From NCBI RefSeq assembly GCF_002002725.1, contig NZ_MUNW01000055.1, positions 186,001-250,000 on the forward strand: 64,000 nucleotides of DNA, written 5' to 3'. The notes under the pieces were generated by a model that saw only the letters and a list, made by a program, of their open reading frames with translations, was not told where the DNA came from and searched no databases. Of the stretch, positions 55,061 to 63,903 are shown in pieces; positions within the stretch are counted from its first letter, which is position 1, and every line of letters begins with the position of its first letter. The stretch comes from Sinorhizobium sp. A49. Lineage in GTDB: Bacteria > Pseudomonadota > Alphaproteobacteria > Rhizobiales > Rhizobiaceae. The position numbers were made by a program, and so were the translations under genes.

Positions 55061-56425
55061 TCATCGCATCAGATGTCGCGCAACCGCCTCATAGGCCGGC
55101 AGCGAAATCGGGTCGTTGACGGTGTTGCTCGCCGAAGGGTTGGACGAAAACCGGGCAATGACCATGCGGGCAGCCGGATCGACGTAGATCGCCTGGCCGT
55201 GAACGCCGCGCGCCATGAAGGCGCCGTTGGCATTGCCGGTATTCCACCACATGCCGCGATAGCTCCAACCCTTCAGCAGCGCATAGCCCGCCTTTGCAAA
55301 CGCGGCCTTGTCGCCGCCGGCGCGAATGTGGTCGATCGCGCCGGTGGGCACAAGCTGCTTGCCGTTGATCGCGCCACCGCCAAGCATCAGCTGACCGATC
55401 CTTGCCATGTCGCGAAGGCCAGCGTTCAGCCCACCGCCGGCATAGGGCGTTCCGATGGAATCGACGGTGAAATACGCGTCCTGCTCCGCGCCCATCTGGC
55501 TCCAGATCCGCTCCGACAGGAGATCGGCAACCGATTTTCCGGTCGTGCGCGCGATGATCCAGCCGAGCGTGTCGGTGTTGACGGTCTTGTAGCCGAAGGC
55601 GATACCGTGCTCGCCTTCCTTTTGCACCGTCTGCAAATATTCGAAATAGGTTCGTGGTCCGGTGTAGTCTGCCGGCTTGGGCAACGGATTGCCGGCAGCC
55701 GAGTACCTCCACACATCGGCATTCGGATCGCCATAGTCTTCGCTATAGGCAAGCCCCGTCGTCATATCGAGGACCTGCCTGACGGTTGCGTCTCCAAAGG
55801 CGCTGCCAGCAAGTTCGGGAACCAGCGCACCGACCCTTGCTGTCTCGTCCAGCGTTCCCTCGGCCACCAGCATCTCGCCCATAAGCCCGATCAATGACTT
55901 GGTCACCGACATCGCACCGTGCTGTCCGGCGTCGTCGAGGCAGCCGGCATAGCGTTCATAGACGATCTTGCCCTCGTGAAGGACCACAATACCGTCCGCA
56001 TAGTTGGCCGAAAACGACTCGGCAAAGCTCATGTCTTTGCCTCCGCTGAGCGGCGTGAACGTGATCGCATCGATCGACGGATCGATCTTACGCTCGAACG
56101 GCACCGGCGCGCCGAGACCGCGGCTGACGCCGACCGTCGGCGTCAATTGCCGGAAATGGCAGACCGTCCAACGCAGTTTCGGAAAGCTGAAATAGTCGCT
56201 GTCGGTCGACCGGATGATCTTGTGCGCCGGCGGCGGCGATCCGAGCATCCATTCGAGTTTTCGCGGATCGGATTGATCTGCCGATATCGCAGCGTTCTCC
56301 TGAGCTTGAGCGATCGTCGGCATGGCACCCCCAAAAGCGCTCGCCAGGATCAGCGCATGGGCAGCCCTGCGAAGTTTAGCGTCAGAGCCGAAGGCCGCAC
56401 CGGCACGAGAAATTGAGAACGACAA
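55061..56425 (-). CDS. Serine hydrolase, beta-lactamase fold, 6-aminohexanoate-dimer hydrolase (NylB)-like
   Basis: 454 residues if translation starts at the TTG at 56425, which has AGGAG nine bases upstream and places a signal peptide (LRRAAHALILASAFGGAMPTIAQA) near the N-terminus. No ATG start is plausible close to it. The SxxK nucleophile motif is SVTK, and GYKTVNTDTLGWIIARTTGKS resembles the NylB-type Tyr loop. Family members hydrolyse esters, amides and cyclic or linear nylon oligomers; the natural substrate is unknown. Confidence 0.8.
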   Translation of the reverse strand: MSFSISRAGAAFGSDAKLRRAAHALILASAFGGAMPTIAQAQENAAISADQSDPRKLEWMLGSPPPAHKIIRSTDSDYFSFPKLRWTVCHFRQLTPTVGVSRGLGAPVPFERKIDPSIDAITFTPLSGGKDMSFAESFSANYADGIVVLHEGKIVYERYAGCLDDAGQHGAMSVTKSLIGLMGEMLVAEGTLDETARVGALVPELAGSAFGDATVRQVLDMTTGLAYSEDYGDPNADVWRYSAAGNPLPKPADYTGPRTYFEYLQTVQKEGEHGIAFGYKTVNTDTLGWIIARTTGKSVADLLSERIWSQMGAEQDAYFTVDSIGTPYAGGGLNAGLRDMARIGQLMLGGGAINGKQLVPTGAIDHIRAGGDKAAFAKAGYALLKGWSYRGMWWNTGNANGAFMARGVHGQAIYVDPAARMVIARFSSNPSASNTVNDPISLPAYEAVARHLMR

Positions 56426-56547
56426 TGAAGACTGCTCCTGTCCAATAGGGCGCGACTTCGTTTGCCACGCCTTTCTGTCCGCGCAGGGAATCCCACGATG
56501 GACAGCGGGGCGCATATGACATGCGCCGTGTCTGCGCCGCTCCGCCG

Positions 56548-58038
56548 CTAAGCCGCCGATGCGGCGCTGCCACGCCCGCCGACAACCTTGCCGTTTTGCG
56601 TATCACGGCTCTCCTGCGCGGCGTATCGCGCCCGCTTCTGCTCGTACATGCTGAGGTCCGCGCGCTTGACCAGCGCCTCCATCGTTTCACCGATTTCGCT
56701 GGTTGCAGCGCCGAGAGATATGCTGAGCGGCGCATTGGAGTAGAACTGGTTGTTGATCTTCAATAACTCGTTGATCGTCTCAACCATCGTGGCCGCCGCT
56801 TGCCGGTCGGCGCCGGGCATCAGGATGGCAAATTCGTCGCCGCCGATGCGGGCGGCATGGTTGGGTTGCGACACCGCACCGTTCAACACTTCGCCGAGCC
56901 GGCGCAGAAGCGCATCGCCGGCATCATGGCCAAGCTGGTCGTTGGCGGCTTTGAGGCCGTCAAGGTCGAGGACGATGGCCGAAACCGGCCGAAGCGACTT
57001 GCGCTCCAGCCTGTTCAGCTCGTCCATGTAGAAGGCGCGGTTGTGCAGCTTGGTCAGCACGTCGTGCTTGCCGAGATATTCGAGATAGGCCTCGGCCTTC
57101 TTGCGTGCGGTGATATCGGTCAACGCCACCTGCACCAGAGACCAGTCGCCTTCATGGCCTGGAAGCACGGAGAATTGCAGCAGGACGTGGCGCTCCGACC
57201 CATCGAGCGCATAGTTCACCACCTCGCGGTGGTGCAGGAGATTGCCGTTCCACAGCTCTATCAGTTGCTCGCGGAAGTGCTTCTCCATTTCGTTGCGGAA
57301 GATATCGCCGAGATGCTGGAGCAGCGTGTTCCGATCCGGCGCGCAGAACAGATCGAGCGTCGCCTGGTTGATGTCGATGACCCGGATCTCGCTCATGCAT
57401 TGGCGCACGAACTCCGGATGAACGTCGGTGAAGACGCGAAAATCGACGATGCCGCGCTCGCGGACGTCTTCGAGCAGCAGCTTGATGCGGCTGAAGTCCT
57501 CCACCCACAGCGACACGGGCGAATGTTCGAAGATGCCTTCGGCATACTGCCGGTTGGCGCGCTCGTTGCGCCGCGCCTCCTCGCGCGCGGTAACGTCTTC
57601 CGTCGTCAGCAGCAGCCGCCCGAGCGTATTCTCGTACCCTGGCAGCACGGAGCCGCGCAGCTGGATGTCGAGCCGGCGCCCGGACAGCGTGTAGTTGACC
57701 GCGCTGCTGCTGAACTCGGTCTTGCCGTCCCACAATTCGGCAAGCTCGTTGACATGGCTTTCGAGCATCTCGTCGCGAAAGACTTTCGACAGGTTCGCCG
57801 ACAGATGATCGAGATCGCGCGCTTCGAACAGCTCCAGTGTCCGGCGGTTGACCTGAAGCACACGAATTTGGCTGGAGCAGGCGGAGACCCGCGTCAGATC
57901 TTCGCTGAGATAGGCGCGAATATCCACCACGCCCTCGGCCCGCCAGCGCTCGAACTGCGCTTTGACCCCACTGAAATCCTCAATCCACATCGCGATCGGC
58001 GCCAGATCAAAAATGTTGGTGTCGGAAGAACCTGTCAT
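56548..58038 (-). CDS. Dual-PAS diguanylate cyclase (GGDEF)
   Basis: 496 residues. Two related PAS modules (about 8-150 and 165-310) share the pattern (P)xxxWxEDFSxxKxxxxxxRxxGxxDxRxx and end in a TxEDVTAREEA/ALTDITARKKA linker. A GGDEF domain (about 330-475) follows with intact ARIGGDEFAIL near residue 415; the RxxD inhibitory site is absent (SQPN). Cytoplasmic; makes c-di-GMP. Monocistronic. Confidence 0.9.
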   Translation of the reverse strand: MTGSSDTNIFDLAPIAMWIEDFSGVKAQFERWRAEGVVDIRAYLSEDLTRVSACSSQIRVLQVNRRTLELFEARDLDHLSANLSKVFRDEMLESHVNELAELWDGKTEFSSSAVNYTLSGRRLDIQLRGSVLPGYENTLGRLLLTTEDVTAREEARRNERANRQYAEGIFEHSPVSLWVEDFSRIKLLLEDVRERGIVDFRVFTDVHPEFVRQCMSEIRVIDINQATLDLFCAPDRNTLLQHLGDIFRNEMEKHFREQLIELWNGNLLHHREVVNYALDGSERHVLLQFSVLPGHEGDWSLVQVALTDITARKKAEAYLEYLGKHDVLTKLHNRAFYMDELNRLERKSLRPVSAIVLDLDGLKAANDQLGHDAGDALLRRLGEVLNGAVSQPNHAARIGGDEFAILMPGADRQAAATMVETINELLKINNQFYSNAPLSISLGAATSEIGETMEALVKRADLSMYEQKRARYAAQESRDTQNGKVVGGRGSAASAA

Positions 58039-58300
58039 TACTGTTCCATCTCGGTTGGCGGGGAGAGGGTTCGGTGCAAGGGCATCGCCTTTGAGCGCAT
58101 TCTAACGGTCTTTAAGTAAAGATACGTAAATCCTCAACCGCGGATCACCATTGATCGGAACGATCCGTTCAACATCGGGAGCGGTCGGTTGATCCGTCAT
58201 CTGCTTCGCCAACTCGACGATGCACCGACTGGTAGAAAAAATTGCAACCTGTGGTCATCAGCTCCTTGAAAGCACCAAATCGGTGCTTTACATCAGATGC
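58039..58300. other. Divergent promoter region before the PspA operon
   Basis: 262 bases between the GGDEF gene and the TnpB-like/PspA gene. The only clear element is the hairpin at 58269-58289. Confidence 0.4.
58269..58289. promoter_or_regulatory. 8-bp inverted repeat just upstream of the TnpB-like/PspA start
   Basis: AAAGCACC (58269-58276) and GGTGCTTT (58282-58289) are perfect inverted repeats around AAATC, ending 11 bases before the ATG at 58301. It may be an operator or an mRNA hairpin at the ribosome-binding position; no normal ribosome site is otherwise visible there. Confidence 0.45.
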
Positions 58301-59434
58301 ATGATGCAAACGGCCCACACAGCAATCCTTCGCTACCGACTTGCGCCTGACGACGAGGCCCTGCGCGCGCTGGAGAAAACGTTTGCTGCCTATGCGGCGA
58401 TGTTTGCCCTGCTCGAGGAGCTGACGGCGGAAAAAGGCGGGGCCAACCTCGTGACCCTGCACGAGCTCGCCTACGAAACCGTCAGGGATCGGACCGGCCT
58501 TCCGGCGCGCTTCGTGACGCTCGGCCTGCGCGATTTTGCGTCAAACCGCGGGCGGCCGAGCGAGCCGCCGCGGCTGCCACTCGACGAAAAATTGTTTGCG
58601 ATCAAGGGCCCGGCTGACCTGACGGTCGCGACCGTACGCGGCCGCGTCGCCATTCCCTTCGATGTGGCGGGCTACTCGCGCGGCACGCTCAGTATTTTTT
58701 CCGCCCAACTCGTCGCCGAAGCCGGCGGCTATGAAATTCACATCGGCGTCACGCCGCACACAGATCGAACGGAGGAACACATGATGATGAACGAAGGCAT
58801 TCTTTCGCGCATGGGCAGGCTGATCGCCGGCATCGCCAACGCCGCCGTCGACAAGGCGGAGGGCACCAACAAGGTCGCCGTCGTCGAACAAGCATTGCGG
58901 GAAATCGATGCCGCAGCCGAAGAGGCAAAGGCTGACATCGGCAAGGCGCGTGCCGAGGAGTACCGCATTCAAAGCCGGCGTGAAGAAATCGCGTCCGATC
59001 TGAACATGCTGGAAGAAAAGATCCACACTGCGGTCGCATCCGGCCGAGACGATCTCGCCAAGGCCGGTGTCGCCCGCCAGATAGACCTGGAATCGCAGGT
59101 CGCAGCCCTCGACAAGGCGCTAGCCGATGCCAGGATCTATCTTGACGAGGGACAGCAGGCATTGCAGGCCGTGCTTGCCACACGCCGCGAAGCCGAAGCG
59201 AGGCTGGCCGATCTCAAGCGGAGCTTGGCGCAGTACCCGGATGAACCGGCCGCAGCGCGCGCGCGCAACAACCCGGCCGATGGTGCCGCGCGGGCTGCCG
59301 CGGCGGTCTCGCGCGTCACCGGCGTACCGGCCGGCAACAACGCGACGAGCGCCGAACTCGACGAGCTCGATCGGCTTCACCGCGAGCAGGCCATCGAAGC
59401 GCGGCTGGCAAAATTCAAAGCCGGAAAGGCCTGA
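58301..59434 (+). CDS. TnpB/IS605-OrfB-like N-terminal domain fused in frame to PspA/IM30
   Basis: 377 residues from the ATG at 58301. Residues 1-150 resemble the N-terminal part of TnpB/OrfB proteins: an initial strand (TAILRYRLAP), helices with LHELAYETVRDRTGLPARFV, then PLDEKLFAIKGPADLTVATVRGRVAIPF and GGYEIHIGV. No RuvC nuclease domain or zinc finger follows. Residues 161-377 are PspA/IM30: ILSRMGRLIAGIANAAVDKAE, then long coiled-coil helices. A strong internal ribosome site (GGAGG, 58771-58775) precedes three ATGs at 58781, so PspA is probably also, or only, made as a separate 217-residue protein. PspA stabilises membranes under stress; YqiJ and YqiK follow in the operon. Confidence 0.75.
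   Translation: MMQTAHTAILRYRLAPDDEALRALEKTFAAYAAMFALLEELTAEKGGANLVTLHELAYETVRDRTGLPARFVTLGLRDFASNRGRPSEPPRLPLDEKLFAIKGPADLTVATVRGRVAIPFDVAGYSRGTLSIFSAQLVAEAGGYEIHIGVTPHTDRTEEHMMMNEGILSRMGRLIAGIANAAVDKAEGTNKVAVVEQALREIDAAAEEAKADIGKARAEEYRIQSRREEIASDLNMLEEKIHTAVASGRDDLAKAGVARQIDLESQVAALDKALADARIYLDEGQQALQAVLATRREAEARLADLKRSLAQYPDEPAAARARNNPADGAARAAAAVSRVTGVPAGNNATSAELDELDRLHREQAIEARLAKFKAGKA
58771..58783 (+). promoter_or_regulatory. Internal ribosome-binding site and alternative PspA start
   Basis: GGAGG at 58771-58775, five bases before ATG at 58781, lies exactly at the junction of the TnpB-like and PspA parts. It defines the natural PspA N-terminus and argues that the two parts descend from separate genes. 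Confidence 0.7.
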
Positions 59435-59439
59435 CCCAG

Positions 59440-60087
59440 ATGGAGCTTTTTTTCGCTCCTGAATGTTTACCTTTTGCGATTGCCGCCATCATGCTGGCAG
59501 TTTTGACCGCGATCGAGATGCTGTGCCTGCTGATCGGATTTTCGCTTGGCGAGGTGATCGACAAGGCCGGGCTCGACGAGCACAACGGTTTGGCCGGTCT
59601 GCTCTCCTGGCTCAACGTCGGTGGGGTCCCCATCCTCATCCTCGTCATGCTGTTGCTCGCACTGTTCTCGATGGCCGGGTTCGTCATCCAGAGTATCGCC
59701 CACAGCTTATGGCTGCCGCTGCCGGCTATGGTTGCCAGCGTGCCGGCACTGCTGTTGAGCCTTCCCGCGGCCAGGGCATCGAGCCGGGCGGTGGCACGGA
59801 TCGTACCGCGCGACGAAACCTATGTCGTCGACCTCGCAGAATTCGTCGGTCGGACAGCCGAAGTGGCCGTTGGCCCACTCGACCAGGGTCTGCCAGGGCG
59901 CGTTCGCCTCAAGGACAAACACGGCAACTGGCACAATCTGCGCGCCAAAGCCGCCAAGGACGAGCCGGCCATCGCCATCGGCACACAGATCCTCATCGTC
60001 GATCGCGCCAAGGATGTCTTCATCGCCATTCCTGCACCCGCAGACCTCATCTCCACGCCAAACACCACCTCTACGGAGCAACAATGA
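59440..60087 (+). CDS. yqiJ: YqiJ-like inner-membrane protein with OB-fold domain
   Basis: 215 residues. Three membrane segments (about 10-35, 60-85, 90-112) are followed by a cytoplasmic OB-fold domain (about 120-205: VGRTAEVAVGPLDQGLPGRVRLKDKHGNWHNLRAKA, ILIVDRAKDVFIAIP) as in E. coli YqiJ, the partner of flotillin YqiK. It starts six bases after PspA and overlaps the flotillin gene by four. Likely role in membrane integrity (family knowledge). Confidence 0.88.
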   Translation: MELFFAPECLPFAIAAIMLAVLTAIEMLCLLIGFSLGEVIDKAGLDEHNGLAGLLSWLNVGGVPILILVMLLLALFSMAGFVIQSIAHSLWLPLPAMVASVPALLLSLPAARASSRAVARIVPRDETYVVDLAEFVGRTAEVAVGPLDQGLPGRVRLKDKHGNWHNLRAKAAKDEPAIAIGTQILIVDRAKDVFIAIPAPADLISTPNTTSTEQQ

Positions 60088-61754
60088 TCCTTGATCTTCT
60101 CCTGCCCGCCGGCATCGGCGTCGTCCTGATCCTCGGCATCGGCTTCGTGCTCGCATCGCTCTATACGCGATCGAGCCGCGACGAAGCCTATGTTCGCACC
60201 GGCCTCGGCGGCCAGAAGGTTGTCTTGGACGGCGGCTCGATCGTCCTGCCGATCTTCCACTCTATCGCCCGGGTCAATCTGAAGACCCTGCGTCTCGAGG
60301 TTCGTCGCGGCGAAGGCGACGCACTGATCACCAAGGACCGCATGCGCGTCGATATCGGCGCCGAATTCTATGTCCGCGTGAAGCCGGACGCCTCCTCGAT
60401 TGCGCTTGCCGCCCAGACGCTCGGTGACCGCACCAACGATGCCGAGCAGTTGCGCGTGCTGATCGAGGCGAAGTTCGTCGATGGCCTGCGCTCGGTTGCC
60501 GCCACCATGAGCCTCGACGCCCTGCAGGAGCAGCGCATGGATTTCGTCAAGGCGGTGCAGGAAGCGGTTGGCGCCGACCTCCAATCGAACGGTCTCGAAC
60601 TGGAATCCGTGTCTTTGACGCGGCTCGACCAGACCGACATCAAGCACTTCAACGCCAACAACTTCTTCGACGCCCACGGTCTTGCCGCCCTGACGCGCAT
60701 CACCGAAGGTCGCAAGAAGGAGCGCAACGAGATCATGCGCGACACAGAGGTCGCGATCGCCCAGAAGGACCTCGAGGCCCGCCAGCAGTCGCTGGCGATC
60801 GAGCGGACCAAGCGCGAGGCGGAGCTGAGCCAGGAGCGCGATATCGCCAACAAGTCCGCGGCGACCCGCGCCGAAACGGCCCAGCAGGAACAGGCGGCCA
60901 AGCGCGCAGAAGAAGAGGCGCGCATCGCCACCGAACAGGCCATTGCCGAGCGCGAGGCTGCCGCCAAGCAGGTGCGCGAAAGCGCCAACATCGAGGCGAC
61001 CCGCACGGTCCAGCAGCGCGACACCGAGGCCAAGCGCGACCTGCAGATCGTGGCCCAGGAAAGCGCCATCGCCGTTGCCAACAAGAGCCGCGAGGAATCC
61101 GAGGCCAAGGCAAAGGCCGAAACGGCGCGCGCACTGGCAATCGCCGCGGAAGAAAAGGTCGGCACGGCAAAGGCCGTCGAGATCGCCGAGCGTGAACGCC
61201 AGATTGCCGTCATCGACGCCCGCAAAAACGCCGAAACCGAAGCAACGGCCGTGACGGTCGGCGCCGAAGCCGAAAAGCAGGCGGCCCTTGACCAGGCCGA
61301 CGCGATCAAGACGCTCGCCACCGCCGAGGCCGAAGCTGCCATCATCAAGGCCAAGGGCGTGCTCGAAACCGGTAAGGCGGCGGCCGAGAGCGAAGCGCGG
61401 CTCAACGAGGCGCGCAACAAGCTGAGTGCCGCCATCATCGAGTTCGAAATCCTGCGCGAGCGCATCCGCATCATTCCCGAAGCATTGGCCGAGGCAGTCA
61501 AGCCGATCGAGAAGATCTCCGACATCCGCATCTTCGACACCGGCGGCATGCTCGGTCGTGGCGGCAACGGCGCGGGCGGCACAAGCGGTATCGGCATGGG
61601 CGAAGGCCTTGCCGGGCAGCTTCTCGCCTACCAGGCCAACAAGCCGATCCTCGATCGCCTGCTGAAGGAAGCGGGCTTCGAGGGCGACAATGCCGTATCC
61701 TCGCTGCTTGCCAATCTGCAGGGCGATGAGCCAGAGGAACTCGAAAAGAACTGA
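60084..61754 (+). CDS. yqiK: Flotillin-like protein YqiK
   Basis: 556 residues from the ATG at 60084. One N-terminal membrane helix (LLPAGIGVVLILGIGFVLASLY), an SPFH/Band 7 domain (about 35-210, with LKTLRLEVRRGEGDALITKDRMRVDIGAEFYVRV), a long Ala/Glu-rich coiled coil (about 210-450) and a flotillin C-terminus with a glycine-rich spacer (GRGGNGAGG). Forms membrane microdomain scaffolds. Completes the PspA-YqiJ-YqiK operon, which ends in a terminator. Confidence 0.93.
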   Translation: MILDLLLPAGIGVVLILGIGFVLASLYTRSSRDEAYVRTGLGGQKVVLDGGSIVLPIFHSIARVNLKTLRLEVRRGEGDALITKDRMRVDIGAEFYVRVKPDASSIALAAQTLGDRTNDAEQLRVLIEAKFVDGLRSVAATMSLDALQEQRMDFVKAVQEAVGADLQSNGLELESVSLTRLDQTDIKHFNANNFFDAHGLAALTRITEGRKKERNEIMRDTEVAIAQKDLEARQQSLAIERTKREAELSQERDIANKSAATRAETAQQEQAAKRAEEEARIATEQAIAEREAAAKQVRESANIEATRTVQQRDTEAKRDLQIVAQESAIAVANKSREESEAKAKAETARALAIAAEEKVGTAKAVEIAERERQIAVIDARKNAETEATAVTVGAEAEKQAALDQADAIKTLATAEAEAAIIKAKGVLETGKAAAESEARLNEARNKLSAAIIEFEILRERIRIIPEALAEAVKPIEKISDIRIFDTGGMLGRGGNGAGGTSGIGMGEGLAGQLLAYQANKPILDRLLKEAGFEGDNAVSSLLANLQGDEPEELEKN

Positions 61755-61766
61755 CTTTTTCCAAGC

Positions 61767-61795
61767 GCGCCGGCCACCTGACCTGTGGCCGGCGC
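61767..61795 (+). terminator. Rho-independent-type terminator after yqiK
   Basis: GCGCCGGCCAC (61767-61777) pairs perfectly with GTGGCCGGCGC (61785-61795) around a seven-base loop, followed by ATCGTTT. Confidence 0.75.
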
Positions 61796-61939
61796 ATCGT
61801 TTCCATGCCCACATCCAACGAAGGCGCCAACCGACGCCCGCGCGACAAGCCGACCCTCGATCGGTACAAGGAGACCGCCACCCTTGTCGCAAGTGCGGCG
61901 ATCTCTATCTCATGGCGTTCATCGGCAAGAGGAAGAGAA

Positions 61940-62752
61940 ATGCCCATGGTCTTTCGCGACATCGATCTGACCCACCTCGAACGCCACGGCATTCCACCTC
62001 TGCCCGAGCCTGACGAACAGGGTTTCGTCGAGACCCGTGGCGCGCGCATCTGGTATGGGAGCCATGGTTCCGGGCCCGCGGTGATCCTTTTGCACGGCGG
62101 CATGGGAAACAGCGGAAACTGGGGCTACCAGGTGCCGGCGATCATCGACGCCGGCTATCGCGCTGTCGTCGTCGACAGCCGCGGCCATGGCCGCAGCACA
62201 CGGGATGCACGTGACTACAGCTACCAACTGATGGCAGCAGACACCCGCTCCGTCATGGAACGGCTGCAGATCCACAAGGCCGCGATCATCGGCTGGAGCG
62301 ATGGCGCCGATACCGGCCTGATCCTCGCCCAGGAAATGCCCGAGCGCGTTGCCGGCATCTTCTTCTTCGCCTGCAATGTCGACAATTCGGGAACCAGACC
62401 GTTCGAGTTCACGCCTATCATCGGCCGTATCTGGCAACAGCACCAGAAGGACTATGCCGCACGCTCGGCGACACCTGGAGACTTCGATGCGCTCTCCGCA
62501 GCGGTGGAAGCAATGCAGCGCACGCAGCCGAACCTGCCGGCCGCCGAGCTTGCGGCGATCGCAGTGCCCGTCGCCGTCGTCCTTGGCGAACACGACGAAT
62601 TCATCAAGAAGGAGCATATGGCCTATCTCGCCGAGACGCTGCCTGACGCAGCCCTTCATATCCTTCCCGGCCTCAGCCACTTTGCGCCGCTGCAAAGCCC
62701 CGATGTCTTCAATGATGCGATGCTCGCCTTCTTGAGCGGCGTCCTGCGCTAG
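61940..62752 (+). CDS. Alpha/beta-fold hydrolase
   Basis: 270 residues from the ATG at 61940 with GAGGAAGAG upstream. Oxyanion motif HGGMGNSGNW, nucleophile Ser120 in GWSDG, acid in GEHDEF and His in LSHFAP complete a catalytic triad. The fold is that of small-molecule esterases/lactonases such as 3-oxoadipate enol-lactonase-like enzymes. Substrate unknown. The frame is open upstream to 61805 but without family similarity. Confidence 0.88.
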   Translation: MPMVFRDIDLTHLERHGIPPLPEPDEQGFVETRGARIWYGSHGSGPAVILLHGGMGNSGNWGYQVPAIIDAGYRAVVVDSRGHGRSTRDARDYSYQLMAADTRSVMERLQIHKAAIIGWSDGADTGLILAQEMPERVAGIFFFACNVDNSGTRPFEFTPIIGRIWQQHQKDYAARSATPGDFDALSAAVEAMQRTQPNLPAAELAAIAVPVAVVLGEHDEFIKKEHMAYLAETLPDAALHILPGLSHFAPLQSPDVFNDAMLAFLSGVLR

Positions 62753-62895
62753 CGCTGACTGTTCGGTCGCGAGAGCTCTGCGGGCCGGCCGTTGATTTCC
62801 GATCGCGTTTTCGGAAAGCACGTCTTCAAACCACCGAAACCGGTGGCCGGTGTCGGTTGCGCGCGATACAACCGAGGAGAGATCAGGAGGAATAA

Positions 62896-63903
62896 ATGCA
62901 GAAATCCGATTACCCCAGGGGCACGGTTTCCCGTCTCAGCATCGACAGCGATGTGCTCAAAAGCAACAGGCTCGGGGACCCGACCCGCCGCGACGTCGAT
63001 GTCTATGTTCCCGCAAACCACGTGGGTGCGGGCCTGCCGCTGCTCGTGGACCTCGTCGGCTTTACCGCTGGCGGCCCTCTGCATACGGCATGGAAACCCT
63101 TCTTCGAGAACGTGCCGGAACGCCTGGACAGGCTGATCGCGACCGGGCAGATGCCGCCGGTCGCTGTCGCCTTTCCCGATTGCTTCACGTCGCTCGGCGG
63201 CAACCAATATATCAACAGTTCGGTCGTCGGCCGCTGGGAAGATTTCCTCATCGACGAAATGCTTCCGGCCGTCGAAACCCGCTTTGGCTGCGGCGGCACA
63301 GGGAGACGTGGTGTTTTCGGCAAAAGCTCGGGCGGCTACGGCGCGTTCTCCCATGCCTTCCGGCGGCCCGACATCTGGGCGGCGGCCGCAAGCCATTCGG
63401 GAGACGCCGGCTTCGATCTGATGGCAGCCGACTTTCCCATGGTTCTGCGCGCGCTCGCGCGGCATGGTCTCTCGATCGAAAACTGGTTTCGGGTCTACGA
63501 GAAGCGGCAGAAGCATGCCGACGAAGACATCCCTGTCTTGCTCGTTCTGGCCCAGGCGGCGAGCTACGACCCCGATCCCGACCCGGACGTCTTCAAGGGG
63601 CTACGGCTTCCGGTCGATCCGGAGACCTGCGAACTGATAGAGGAACGCTGGAAGAACTGGATGGCCTGCGATCCCGTCGAGCTGGCAAAAACCCATGGAC
63701 ACAACATCGGCAAGCTCAAGGCCTTCTACATGGATTGCGGCACCGTGGATCAGTACAACCTGCTCTACGGCAATCGCCGCATCCACCGGACGCTGAAGGA
63801 ACTCGGCATCGAACATACCTATGAGGAGTTCGAGGACAACCACAATTCGGTCGATTACCGCATGGATGTCAGCCTGCCCTTCCTCGCCAAGGCGCTGCAG
63901 TAA
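62896..63903 (+). CDS. Esterase-like alpha/beta hydrolase (esterase D / enterochelin-esterase type)
   Basis: 335 residues with GGAGGAATAA-type ribosome site. Nucleophile Ser144 in GKSSGGYGAF; candidate acid in MDCGTVDQYN and His in EDNHNSVDYR. The pattern RRDVDVYVPANHV followed by PVAVAFPDCFTSLGGNQYINS and WEDFLIDEMLPAVETRFG fits the putative esterase (PF00756) family. No signal peptide. Substrate unknown. Confidence 0.88.
   Translation: MQKSDYPRGTVSRLSIDSDVLKSNRLGDPTRRDVDVYVPANHVGAGLPLLVDLVGFTAGGPLHTAWKPFFENVPERLDRLIATGQMPPVAVAFPDCFTSLGGNQYINSSVVGRWEDFLIDEMLPAVETRFGCGGTGRRGVFGKSSGGYGAFSHAFRRPDIWAAAASHSGDAGFDLMAADFPMVLRALARHGLSIENWFRVYEKRQKHADEDIPVLLVLAQAASYDPDPDPDVFKGLRLPVDPETCELIEERWKNWMACDPVELAKTHGHNIGKLKAFYMDCGTVDQYNLLYGNRRIHRTLKELGIEHTYEEFEDNHNSVDYRMDVSLPFLAKALQ

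Noticed and set aside
59463-60083. Upstream extension of the flotillin frame
   Set aside because: It overlaps yqiJ in another frame and is not protein-like; the ATG at 60084 overlapping the yqiJ stop is the natural start.
61755-61939. Possible small zinc-ribbon-like frame before the alpha/beta hydrolase
   Set aside because: A KCG-like string occurs but no second cysteine pair follows and the stretch mostly holds the yqiK terminator and the leader of the next gene.
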